Shown piece after piece: positions 1 to 6,649 of a stretch of 7,151 bases of DNA. A program made the translations under genes and the position numbers. The stretch covers positions 1-7,151 of the forward strand of contig CAYMFU010000024.1 in the NCBI GenBank assembly GCA_964389805.1. Reading direction: 5' to 3'. Below the pieces are notes generated by a model that saw only the letters and a program-made list of their open reading frames with translations, did not search any database and was not told where the DNA came from. Each line of letters starts with the position of its first letter. Position 1 is the stretch's first letter. This stretch comes from JAGTVG01 sp964389805 (lineage in GTDB: Bacteria > Bacteroidota > Bacteroidia > Cytophagales > Cyclobacteriaceae).

Positions 1-1
1 G

Positions 2-433
2 CCGGAAGAATCCAAGGATGGCATGGATATGGCATTATGTGTAATTGATGAAAAGAATAAAGTTTTACAGTATTCCGGTGCTAACAGTCCATTGTACCTG
101 ATCAGAGATAAAAATGGCACTCCTGAATTGACAGAATTCAAGGCTGATAGAATGCCTCTGGGATATTATCAGGGTAAGTTTAAACCGTTCACAAATAATG
201 ATATTCATCTTGAATTTGGGGATATGTTTTATCTTTTTTCAGATGGATTCAATGATCAAAAGGGTGGGGAAGAGAGTAGGAAATACTTGAGTAAAAACTT
301 CAAAAAACTCCTCTTAGAGATACATCAGGAACCATTGCAAGATCAAAAACAATTATTAGAAACGACAATTACCGACTGGATGGGGGAAATTCCTCAGATC
401 GATGATATTTTGGTTATTGGAGTGAGAGTATAG
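2..433 (+). CDS. SpoIIE-type PP2C phosphatase, C-terminal part (5' end outside window)
   Basis: This is the C-terminal 143 residues of a SpoIIE/PP2C-like serine/threonine phosphatase. The reading frame is open back to the window edge, so an ATG at base 23 is an internal methionine rather than the start. Visible SpoIIE-domain motifs are DMALCVIDE near the left edge, SGANSPLYLI, MPLGYYQG, FSDGFNDQKGG (its Asp-Gly is a typical metal-binding element) and the final IDDILVIGVRV (the Asp pair is the last metal-site element). It aligns without gaps to the last 143 residues of the next gene, with 102 identities by hand count, and both begin at a shared PEESKDG and end in the same twelve residues. By analogy the missing part probably carries TPRs and a membrane segment. 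SpoIIE-family phosphatases commonly dephosphorylate anti-sigma-factor antagonists in partner-switching systems; the substrate here is unknown. Confidence 0.93.
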   Translation, partial: PEESKDGMDMALCVIDEKNKVLQYSGANSPLYLIRDKNGTPELTEFKADRMPLGYYQGKFKPFTNNDIHLEFGDMFYLFSDGFNDQKGGEESRKYLSKNFKKLLLEIHQEPLQDQKQLLETTITDWMGEIPQIDDILVIGVRV

Positions 434-493
434 ATTTTCATGGTGCCAGGTAGTGAGGGGTTTACTATTGAGAACTAATTTCGTCAGGTTCGG

Positions 494-532
494 TAGTCCT
501 TTGTCTCCTGTACCTCTCCTTGGACTATTTTT
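494..532 (+). terminator. Weak candidate terminator after the first phosphatase gene
   Basis: TAGTCC (494-499) can pair with GGACTA (522-527), with possible G-T extension outward, and a run of five T follows (528-532). It lies 60-100 bases past the stop codon, where a terminator would be expected. The 22-base loop and only six Watson-Crick pairs make it a poor intrinsic terminator. Confidence 0.25.
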
Positions 533-624
533 AAAATCACGCTATTGCTGATATTCTTATTTGGGAGGTATCATAAATAGGAACTTTTTTGACATAGCCA
601 GTTATTTGACTCATATCCCCTATA

Positions 625-644
625 GCAGTAACTTGCAGTAACTA
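625..644 (+). repeat. Two tandem copies of a 10-base unit, GCAGTAACT[T/A]
   Basis: GCAGTAACTT (625-634) is followed immediately by GCAGTAACTA (635-644), so nine of ten bases repeat. The pair ends 11 bases before the first possible start codon of the downstream phosphatase gene. It could be a duplicated regulator-binding half-site or replication slippage; the sequence cannot decide. Confidence 0.5.
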
Positions 645-655
645 ACCCCATCTCA

Positions 656-2701
656 ATGTCCAGCAAACTATCTCGATTGTGGCAGAAGCTAGATCATCGG
701 AATGTAGGTCGACGGGTCTCAATGTTCGGTTCTACATTTTGTCTTATCGCCTTATTCTTCATTTTTCACCAATGTGTTTATGGCCAGAATCAGAAAGTGG
801 CAGATAGTTTGGCAATTATTTATAAGGAGGATACGGTGCAAATCTCGGAAAAGTTAGCTCTTCTATATGACCTGGCATATCACGAACTAAACGACGGAGA
901 ACTAAGAAGGAAATATATTGATGAACTAATTGCCCTATCTGAATCAGAGAAAAATGACACTTTCTTGTTAAGAGGATATATTAAGTACGGCCAGCACCAT
1001 ATGCGTAATGGAGATATGGATTCTGCGCTTCAGGCTTTTATAAAGAGTGCCGAATTATCCCTTGATATAAAAGATACTATTGGTGAAGCTATGGCATACA
1101 TTACAATTGCAGATGTTTATTCTATTATGGAGAATTACGATAATGCAGATCTGTATTATAATAAATCTATTCAAATTCTTCGACAAATAGACGATTCGAT
1201 AACCTTGGCATCTGCTTTATTAAATGCTGGAGATTTTTATTTCTTCAATTATAAATATGATAAAGCGCTGCAATATTTTGAAGAGTCAGGCCCGATCTTT
1301 GAAAAATTAAATCATTTATCCGGCACAGCATATTATTTTGGTAATACAGCCATGATCTATACCATCCAGGGAAAAGATTCTCTGGCAATGGATCATTTCA
1401 ATGAAGCGATTAACATCCTGCAAGAATTGGAAGATTTTTACCCGATTTCAGTCTATCTGACATATATGTCTGATATCTATTTAAGACAAAATAATTACAT
1501 ACAAGCTATAAGTTGTGCTAAAAGAAGTTTAGAGTTAGCCTTAAATAATAGTCTAATAGAACAAATCAGTGATGCAAATCATAAATTATCAGAGGTTTAT
1601 GAACAAACCGGAAGTCCTGAGAAAGCCCTGCAGTATTTTAAGAATTACATTATATACAGGGACAGTTTGAAAAACATCGAAACTGTTCAAAAAATGGCTG
1701 ATTTAAGAACTGATTTCGAGGTTTCTCAAAAACAGATTGAAGTCGATCTGCTAAATCAAAAAAGGCAAAACCAGCGAAATATAAACATTGCTACAGCCAT
1801 TACATCGGTATTGATTTTTCTTTTAGCGATGGGATTTTATAGTCGCTATAAATTCGCGAAGAAAACCAATGTCAAGATAGAGGAACAGAGAGATGAGATA
1901 GAGATGCAACGTGACCTGGTAGTCAAACAGAAGAATGAGATTATTGATAGTATCAACTACGCGCAAAGGATTCAGGTAGCCTTGCTTCCTCCAGAATCTC
2001 TAATTTTTGAACTCCTGGATGATGTTTTCATTCTATATAAACCGAGAGACATCGTAAGTGGGGATTTTTACTGGATCAAGCAGGTGCACCATTACACAAT
2101 ACTTGTGGCTGCAGACTGTACCGGACATGGTGTACCTGGAGCCTTCATGAGTATGCTTGGAATAAGCTATCTCAATGAAATTGTACAAAGAAGGGAAATC
2201 ACCCAGGCAAATCAGGTATTGAATGAACTGAGATCTCAGATTATGCACTCTCTCAGGCAACATGGTAATCCTGAAGAATCGAAAGACGGAATTGACATGG
2301 CCTTCTGTGTAATTGATGAAAAGAACCAAAACATGCAATATTCAGGTGCTAATAATCCATTATACTTGATCCGGGAAAATCAAGGGACTCCTGAACTGGA
2401 AGAGTACAAGGCAGACAAGATGCCTCTCGGGTATTACCAGGGGAAAGCAACGACATTTACTAATCATGACATTCCTCTTGAGATGGGAGATACATTCTAT
2501 ATATTTTCGGATGGATTTATAGACCAAAAGGGTGGCAAGAATAATAAAAAATTCATGACTAAGAATTTCAAAGACCTTCTTTTAGATATTCATGAGGAAC
2601 CTATGATTAATCAGAAAAGAATCTTAGATAAGACCATTACTGATTGGATGGGAGACAATTCTCAAATTGACGATATTTTAGTAATTGGTGTTAGAGTATA
2701 G
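656..2701 (+). CDS. TPR-repeat transmembrane SpoIIE-type serine/threonine phosphatase
   Basis: A 681-residue sensor-like phosphatase. A hydrophobic export signal (about residues 24-43, ending VYG-Q) is followed by tandem TPR helices (about 105-338, with typical A..Y..A.YF positions such as YDKALQYFEE and PEKALQYFKN). A membrane segment lies at about 375-394, then a charged coiled coil at about 402-432 and a SpoIIE/PP2C domain at about 455-681. Phosphatase motifs are INYAQRIQ, PRDIVSGDFYW, ADCTGHGVPGAF, SGANNPLYLI, MPLGYYQG, FSDGFIDQKGG and IDDILVIGV, so the acidic metal ligands look intact. TPRs should be periplasmic and the phosphatase cytoplasmic, suggesting a protein or stress cue relayed to a phosphorylated partner. 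Start choice is uncertain: Met23 (base 722) would give a conventional signal peptide, and both ATGs sit in the same nine bases, TCTCAATGT. It is a tandem paralogue of the upstream gene. No partner-switching genes are adjacent. Confidence 0.93.
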   Translation: MSSKLSRLWQKLDHRNVGRRVSMFGSTFCLIALFFIFHQCVYGQNQKVADSLAIIYKEDTVQISEKLALLYDLAYHELNDGELRRKYIDELIALSESEKNDTFLLRGYIKYGQHHMRNGDMDSALQAFIKSAELSLDIKDTIGEAMAYITIADVYSIMENYDNADLYYNKSIQILRQIDDSITLASALLNAGDFYFFNYKYDKALQYFEESGPIFEKLNHLSGTAYYFGNTAMIYTIQGKDSLAMDHFNEAINILQELEDFYPISVYLTYMSDIYLRQNNYIQAISCAKRSLELALNNSLIEQISDANHKLSEVYEQTGSPEKALQYFKNYIIYRDSLKNIETVQKMADLRTDFEVSQKQIEVDLLNQKRQNQRNINIATAITSVLIFLLAMGFYSRYKFAKKTNVKIEEQRDEIEMQRDLVVKQKNEIIDSINYAQRIQVALLPPESLIFELLDDVFILYKPRDIVSGDFYWIKQVHHYTILVAADCTGHGVPGAFMSMLGISYLNEIVQRREITQANQVLNELRSQIMHSLRQHGNPEESKDGIDMAFCVIDEKNQNMQYSGANNPLYLIRENQGTPELEEYKADKMPLGYYQGKATTFTNHDIPLEMGDTFYIFSDGFIDQKGGKNNKKFMTKNFKDLLLDIHEEPMINQKRILDKTITDWMGDNSQIDDILVIGVRV

Positions 2702-2856
2702 AAGAGTTTATGTAAAGGAGCATATTATTAAATGATATCAGGCGTTACTTGAACGAGTTCGCCATTGGCTGGAAAAGAATGATATGTTGTAATTATCAAT
2801 AAAACAGCCTGATAACAATTAAGGTTCGACTCCCCTTAGACTCTAACCCTGGGCGA

Positions 2857-2882
2857 AGCTAAAAGAGTTTACTAACGTAACT
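2857..2882 (-). terminator. Weak candidate terminator for the M16 peptidase gene
   Basis: Read on the minus strand, AGTTAC (2882-2877), loop GTTA and GTAAACT (2872-2866) form a six-pair stem with one bulged A. CTCTTTTAG follows. It lies about 75-100 bases beyond the peptidase stop codon. The stem is short and the T run only four, so this is tentative. Confidence 0.25.
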
Positions 2883-2908
2883 GCTTGCCAATATTTACTC
2901 ACAGCCTC

Positions 2909-2944
2909 GGTTCATGGTCTACTGTTTATGGTTCACGAATTTAC
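2909..2944 (+). repeat. Degenerate 7-base tandem repeat (about GGTTTAY)
   Basis: The stretch parses as GGTTCAT, GGTCTAC, TGTTTAT, GGTTCAC and an eight-base GAATTTAC: five head-to-tail units around GGTTYAY. It lies between two convergent genes and ends 10 bases short of the peptidase stop codon on the opposite strand. The last unit's ATTTAC also pairs with GTAAAT (2950-2955) to form a six-pair hairpin with a five-base loop. No function is evident. Confidence 0.5.
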
Positions 2945-2954
2945 GGAGGGTAAA

Positions 2955-5882
2955 TCAATATCCGAAAAGTTCTTCTAGGTCTACTTGAGTGACCTCGCCC
3001 AGGCTGTTCAGCACATTTTTGTCCATATCATTCACATTACCAATAACCAGGTAAGCATAGGGCTTGTCCCTGATATAAGTGTCAAAGAATGTACTGAGAT
3101 CCTCCATCGAGGCCGTCTCCATCATTTCGTAAATATCCTTCCGGATATCGTGATCAAATTCCAGATCCTGGTAAGACAGCCAGCGGAAGAACAGGTCTGT
3201 CCGGTTGATTCGTTCGGTAGCAATGATATTCTGAATTGACCGTTTTGAAATATCCAGGGAGTTCTGGTTTTTGATCAGGTTAGTCGTAATATCATTCATG
3301 GTGGAGATAGCCATACCCAGCTTGTCTACCTGTGTAGCAACGAAGCCATTGATGTAAAATGACCGATCGGCTCTCGAGGGTGTATCGTACCCGGCCCAGG
3401 CAGAATATGCCAGTCCCCTGGCTTCTCTAACCTCCTGGAAGACAATAGATGAAAACGAGTTTCCAAAGTACTGGTTAAACAATTGCGAACCGAGATAAAC
3501 ATCCTCTGAAAATGGCACACCCTTTGAAAGCATAATAAAATTCACCTGCGACATGTCATAATCAGCCAGAAGAACATGGTTCTCAATAATGTCCAGTTCA
3601 GGATAGACCTTTTCTGCAGGAAGAGTGTTCAATTCCAGAGGCAATTTATGATGCTGGCGTACAACGGATTCGACTTTCTCTGGCTTATCGGGCCCATAAT
3701 AGAAGATCCTGTGAGGATAGGTACATAATGTACTTGTAAGGGCTGTAAGTTTGTCCGGATCAATTGCATAAAGATCTTCATTAGATATAATATCTGTAAA
3801 CGGGGAAACCTTTCCATACATAGCATAATTCCTCAATCCACCATATAGTATCCTGCTTTTATTGAGTTTGGCATCCTTTCTTTCCTTCATGATCCCCTCA
3901 GCATATTTACGGTAAGAGGAAGTATCTGCAACCGAAGAATTTAATATTTCCTCCATGATCTCAACACCCTTCTCATAATTCTTGTTTAGTCCTGAAATAT
4001 ATATCCAGGAGCGGTCATTGCTACTGTATACACTGGTGTACAGACCATACCTGAACAATTCCTGTTTCAGTTCGGTAGCCGTATGACTTGAGGTTCCGAT
4101 GTAGGGTAAATAATTCACAGCAACAGGCATCTTCAGGTCATGATTTTTACCCACATCAATAATATAGTAATGTGTGAAGAGGTCATTTTCTTCATTCCTG
4201 ATATAGTTGAATTCGACGCCATCTGCAATATCTTCAGTCTGAATAGTTGATTCAAAATCAATGAATACAGGGAGTATGGTATCTTTGGGGATCTGTTTCC
4301 ATTCTGTATAAAAGGTGCTCTCATCATCCCGGTTAATGGCAATGGGTGTAATGGGTGGTTTTTTCACTTTAACCAGTCCTTCTGCCTTACCTTTCCTTTT
4401 ATAAACGACCACATAGTTATCCTGAAAGAAATCATTGGCAAAATCAACTATTTCCTGCTTGGTCACTTTCTCTAACTCATCCGGATAGGTCAGTTCATCA
4501 CGCCACTGTTTATTCATGATGAAGGATTCCAGAAAATCAAAAGCTCTCCAGTTGTCCTGGAACCTCCTCAGAAGATTTAAACGGTACTGGTTTGTAATGG
4601 CTTCCAGCATCCAGTCAGGAAAATCCCCCTGTTTGACTTTTTCGATTTCTTTTAGCATCAGATCTTTGGTGTCCTCCAGTGACTGATCATTTTTGGGTGT
4701 CGCCTCGAAAAAAAGCACACCATACTGGGAGTTAAATCCGGAATAGCAGTATCCATCCAGAATTTTCTGCTCCTGGACCAGGTCAATATCTATTAACCCG
4801 GCCAGTCCATTATACAGAATATTGCTAATGAGATCTACATATATCTTGTCGGCTGAGTGTTCGCCACCACAACGGTAGCCCATTAACATTTTTTCTGCAT
4901 CGGGACCGAATAATTCTTTAATGACCGGCTCTGTTATAGGTTCTTCGGTGATCTCAGGAAGCTTGGGTAACTCCTTGGATGGAAATTTTCCAAAAGTCTC
5001 ATCGATCATTTGAATGGTGTAATCCGGATCCAGGTCCCCGGACAGGCAGATCACCATATTGTTTGGCACATACCAGGTATCCTTAAATTTTAAAATATTT
5101 ACCAGGGATGGATTTTTCAAATGTTCCGGATAACCGAGGACACTCCTTCCCAATGGATGAGTTGGGTAAAGAGCCTTGTTAAAAACAATGACTGCTCTGG
5201 TATTGTCCCGGTCCTGGTACATATTAAACTCCTCATATACAGTTTCAAGTTCCGTATGAAATAACCGCAATACCGTCTCTTCAAGCCGTTCTCCTTCCAG
5301 AATCAGCCACTTCCTCAACTCATTGGAAGGGATGTCATTCATATAGGCCGTTAGCTCATTGGAAGTAAATGCATTTGTGTATTTTGCGCCGATATCTGTC
5401 ATCATCTTGTCATATTCACTGGGAATGGCATACCCGGCCGCTTTGACAGATAAATCATCTATTTGCTTATAGATCTCAAGCTTTTTAATACTATCAGTCT
5501 CCTGCATGTGTAATTCAAACAATGCGGTGATCGAATCCAGTAAGGGTTTTTCCTTTTCCCAATCGACGGTACCATACGAGCTGGTTCCTTTAAACATCAG
5601 ATGTTCAAAATAGTGTGCCAGTCCAGTGGTTTCCAACGGGTCATTGTTTGAACCGGCCCGTACACCTACTAAAGTCATGATCCGGGGTTCGATTTTATTG
5701 ACTGAAAGATAAACCTGTAATCCATTGTCAAGGGTGTAAATCCGTAATCCGGCAGGATCATTGGTTATAGTTTCGTATGAATAACCATTCGGATCTGTGA
5801 ATTGATTTATCTTGAACTGTTCACTTGTACAAGATACAACAGCGATAAGTGAAGCAAGGAATACAAAACGAAACGCTTTCAT
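2955..5882 (-). CDS. M16 family (pitrilysin/insulinase-like) zinc metallopeptidase, lipoprotein
   Basis: A 975-residue, four-domain M16 zinc peptidase, expected to degrade peptides in the periplasm or at a membrane surface. The N-terminus MKAFRF, a hydrophobic stretch and AVVSC (Cys18) form a lipoprotein signal. The inverted zinc motif is H90-Y-F-E93-H94. The third zinc ligand is probably E218 in ETVYEEFNMYQD, by alignment with E169 of pitrilysin. M16 N-domain covers about 45-250; the first M16_C-type domain follows (WYVPNNMVICLSGDLDP, about 270-286). The C-terminal half lacks a zinc motif but keeps the usual YFGNSFSSIVFQEVREARG block (about 805-823), so it is the non-catalytic half. A helical insert of about 47 residues separates HxxEH from the distal Glu compared with pitrilysin; as I recall, this is usual in Bacteroidota members. 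The gene is convergent with the phosphatase gene and divergent from the MuiA-like gene. No Shine-Dalgarno sequence precedes the ATG. Confidence 0.95.
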   Translation of the reverse strand: MKAFRFVFLASLIAVVSCTSEQFKINQFTDPNGYSYETITNDPAGLRIYTLDNGLQVYLSVNKIEPRIMTLVGVRAGSNNDPLETTGLAHYFEHLMFKGTSSYGTVDWEKEKPLLDSITALFELHMQETDSIKKLEIYKQIDDLSVKAAGYAIPSEYDKMMTDIGAKYTNAFTSNELTAYMNDIPSNELRKWLILEGERLEETVLRLFHTELETVYEEFNMYQDRDNTRAVIVFNKALYPTHPLGRSVLGYPEHLKNPSLVNILKFKDTWYVPNNMVICLSGDLDPDYTIQMIDETFGKFPSKELPKLPEITEEPITEPVIKELFGPDAEKMLMGYRCGGEHSADKIYVDLISNILYNGLAGLIDIDLVQEQKILDGYCYSGFNSQYGVLFFEATPKNDQSLEDTKDLMLKEIEKVKQGDFPDWMLEAITNQYRLNLLRRFQDNWRAFDFLESFIMNKQWRDELTYPDELEKVTKQEIVDFANDFFQDNYVVVYKRKGKAEGLVKVKKPPITPIAINRDDESTFYTEWKQIPKDTILPVFIDFESTIQTEDIADGVEFNYIRNEENDLFTHYYIIDVGKNHDLKMPVAVNYLPYIGTSSHTATELKQELFRYGLYTSVYSSNDRSWIYISGLNKNYEKGVEIMEEILNSSVADTSSYRKYAEGIMKERKDAKLNKSRILYGGLRNYAMYGKVSPFTDIISNEDLYAIDPDKLTALTSTLCTYPHRIFYYGPDKPEKVESVVRQHHKLPLELNTLPAEKVYPELDIIENHVLLADYDMSQVNFIMLSKGVPFSEDVYLGSQLFNQYFGNSFSSIVFQEVREARGLAYSAWAGYDTPSRADRSFYINGFVATQVDKLGMAISTMNDITTNLIKNQNSLDISKRSIQNIIATERINRTDLFFRWLSYQDLEFDHDIRKDIYEMMETASMEDLSTFFDTYIRDKPYAYLVIGNVNDMDKNVLNSLGEVTQVDLEELFGY

Positions 5883-5927
5883 GGCTGATTTATTTGGTTG
5901 GTTATAAATAGATTAATCCAATTAAGG

Positions 5928-5956
5928 AAGTTAGGGAATAAGATTGTCCAAGTCAA
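5928..5956 (-). promoter_or_regulatory. Possible promoter of the M16 peptidase gene
   Basis: On the minus strand TTGACT (5956-5951) and TAACTT (5933-5928) are separated by 17 bases. TTG upstream and TAnnTT downstream partly fit the Bacteroidota pattern (TTG near -33, TAnnTTTG near -7), although the final TG is missing. Transcription would start roughly 40 bases before the ATG. Such matches occur by chance in AT-rich DNA. Confidence 0.25.
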
Positions 5957-6119
5957 GTAAGCACAAAGTAAATTCCTCCGAAATCTTTCACTGTCTTAAT
6001 AATATTAACGGGTAAGGTGGAAAAAGCGGATATTTTGGTTCTTCGTCAAATTTGGGGATGTTTTACCCTGATTGAGACAAAATCACCTTTTTCCGTAACA
6101 ACTCAAAGCTTGCCCTACC

Positions 6120-6191
6120 TGCACAAAACGGAGCAACTGAGCAACTCATACCGAATTCAATTGAGCAATGAGCTGTTGAATTGATTGAGTG
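6120..6191 (+). repeat. Left array: three degenerate 24-base repeats, forward orientation
   Basis: Three consecutive 24-base units begin at 6120, 6144 and 6168. Each has a TGAG core near its end: CTGAGCA, TTGAGCA and TTGAGTG. The middle unit begins ACTCATACCG; the first has ACGG and the third TGAATT in the matching central zone. The third unit is the most diverged. The same unit recurs in opposite orientation at 6215-6307. Confidence 0.55.
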
Positions 6192-6214
6192 ATCATTATT
6201 TGATGATAATAAGA

Positions 6215-6307
6215 TGTTTATATGCCGAAAAAAGGTGCTCACTGGCGCCCGGAATGGTATGTTCACTTTACCCCGGTATGAGATGCTCAATGCCACCGGA
6301 ATATTCA
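6215..6307 (-). repeat. Right array: three 24-base repeats plus a partial unit, reverse orientation
   Basis: On the plus strand the units start at 6236 (TGCTCAC, then CCCGGAAT), 6260 (TGTTCAC, then CCCCGGTAT) and 6284 (TGCTCAA, then ACCGGAAT). All are exactly 24 bases, with the consensus TG[C/T]TCA followed by CCGG[A/T]AT eight to ten bases later. A weaker 21-base unit precedes them (6215-6235, TGTTTA...CCGAAA). They are reverse-complement copies of the left array. Confidence 0.65.
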
Positions 6308-6369
6308 GGGAGATCAAGCGCAACATACTCCGCAAATTCACCACTGAAGAAAAGATCCGGATCTCTCTA
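6283..6369 (+). pseudogene. Possible transposase OrfA N-terminal fragment (IS3-like)
   Basis: In the frame starting at the ATG at 6283 the translation includes EIKRNILRKFTTEEKIRI (6310-6363). This resembles the opening of IS3-type OrfA helix-turn-helix proteins, which often read R[R/K][K/F][F/Y][T/S]xEEKIRIVLEGLRGE. Similarity stops right after RIS-L, and the rest of the frame (to 6435) looks like nothing I know, so the gene would be truncated. The match is short and recalled from memory; it may be coincidence. It begins next to the 24-base repeats, consistent with mobile-element debris. Confidence 0.3.
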
Positions 6370-6649
6370 TTTCAGATTGGCTCAGTTTTTTTAGTGAACG
6401 TCAGGACGTCTGTCATTCTTACCGACTCTAAGTGACAATCAGAAGTTGAGAAGTCGGGCTTTTAATCGGTTCTGAGTTGTGGGTTCATGAGTCCTTGTCT
6501 CCACTTGTACAACTCTTAAAAACTATTTGGGACACTGTACGGGTAATGATTTAAATTAGGGAGTAGGAAAAAGCAGCTGCTAGGGAACGAACTACATTGA
6601 ATTGTTTTATGGAATCGTAGCAGGCTTTGCATCTATCAATAAAACCGTT

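Larger units (their letters stand above)
6120..6307. mobile_element. Probable decayed insertion-sequence ends (IS21-like multiple terminal repeats)
   Basis: Two arrays of 24-base units face opposite ways around a short AT-rich centre (6192-6214). The best match is TGAGCAACTCATACCG (6138-6153) against the reverse complement of 6274-6289, 15 of 16 identical and spanning a unit junction. Several tandem copies of a roughly 20-25 base motif with TGnTCA and CCGGnAT at inverted ends are, from memory, typical of IS21-family elements, whose transposase binds multiple terminal repeats. No istA or istB gene is present, so this would be a solo remnant, an internally deleted copy, or the scar of two abutting ends. 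Family assignment is inference; the repeat structure itself is directly visible. Confidence 0.4.
5883..6649. other. Long non-coding gap between divergent envelope genes
   Basis: In these 767 bases I find no ORF with convincing protein features. The part next to the peptidase gene (5883-6119) is AT-rich and holds the possible promoter and a 13-base inverted repeat, TTAATA-A-TATTAA (5996-6008). The middle (6120-6369) holds the opposed 24-base repeat arrays and a transposase-like fragment. The part before the MuiA-like gene (6370-6649) contains a T7 run (6386-6392) and a small inverted repeat, ACGTC-AG-GACGT (6398-6409), but no promoter I would defend. The gap looks like an old insertion site that has decayed. 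Confidence 0.7.

Noticed and set aside
589..617. TTGACA (589-594) with CATATC 17 bases later as a promoter for the second phosphatase
   Set aside because: The downstream box is a poor match to both the E. coli and the Bacteroidota consensus, and several other TTGAC words lie nearby.
2033..2338. Minus-strand ORF opposite the SpoIIE domain, and similar ORFs opposite or within the peptidase gene
   Set aside because: They are antisense or out-of-frame shadows of strongly supported coding sequence and show no protein-like features.
2736..2814. TATCAGGC and GCCTGATA inverted pair, considered as an integron attC site or a terminator
   Set aside because: The arms are eight bases with a 63-base loop, there is no core GTTRRRY/RYYYAAC pair and no T run; chance is sufficient.
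2819..2836. GGTTCGACTCC resembling a tRNA T-loop
   Set aside because: No acceptor, D or anticodon arms can be placed around it and no CCA end follows; it is only a small TAAGG/CCTTA hairpin.
6120..6307. CRISPR array
   Set aside because: The 24-base units abut with no spacers, diverge between copies and occur in both orientations.
6353..6364. 12-base perfect palindrome AGATCCGGATCT
   Set aside because: It leaves no room for a hairpin loop and lies within the putative transposase fragment; a single such word is expected by chance.
6063..6435. Short ORFs on both strands across the repeat arrays
   Set aside because: They owe their openness and apparent eight-residue repeats to the 24-base unit; the clearest repeat frame on the minus strand is broken by a TAA, and no start context or domain supports a gene.
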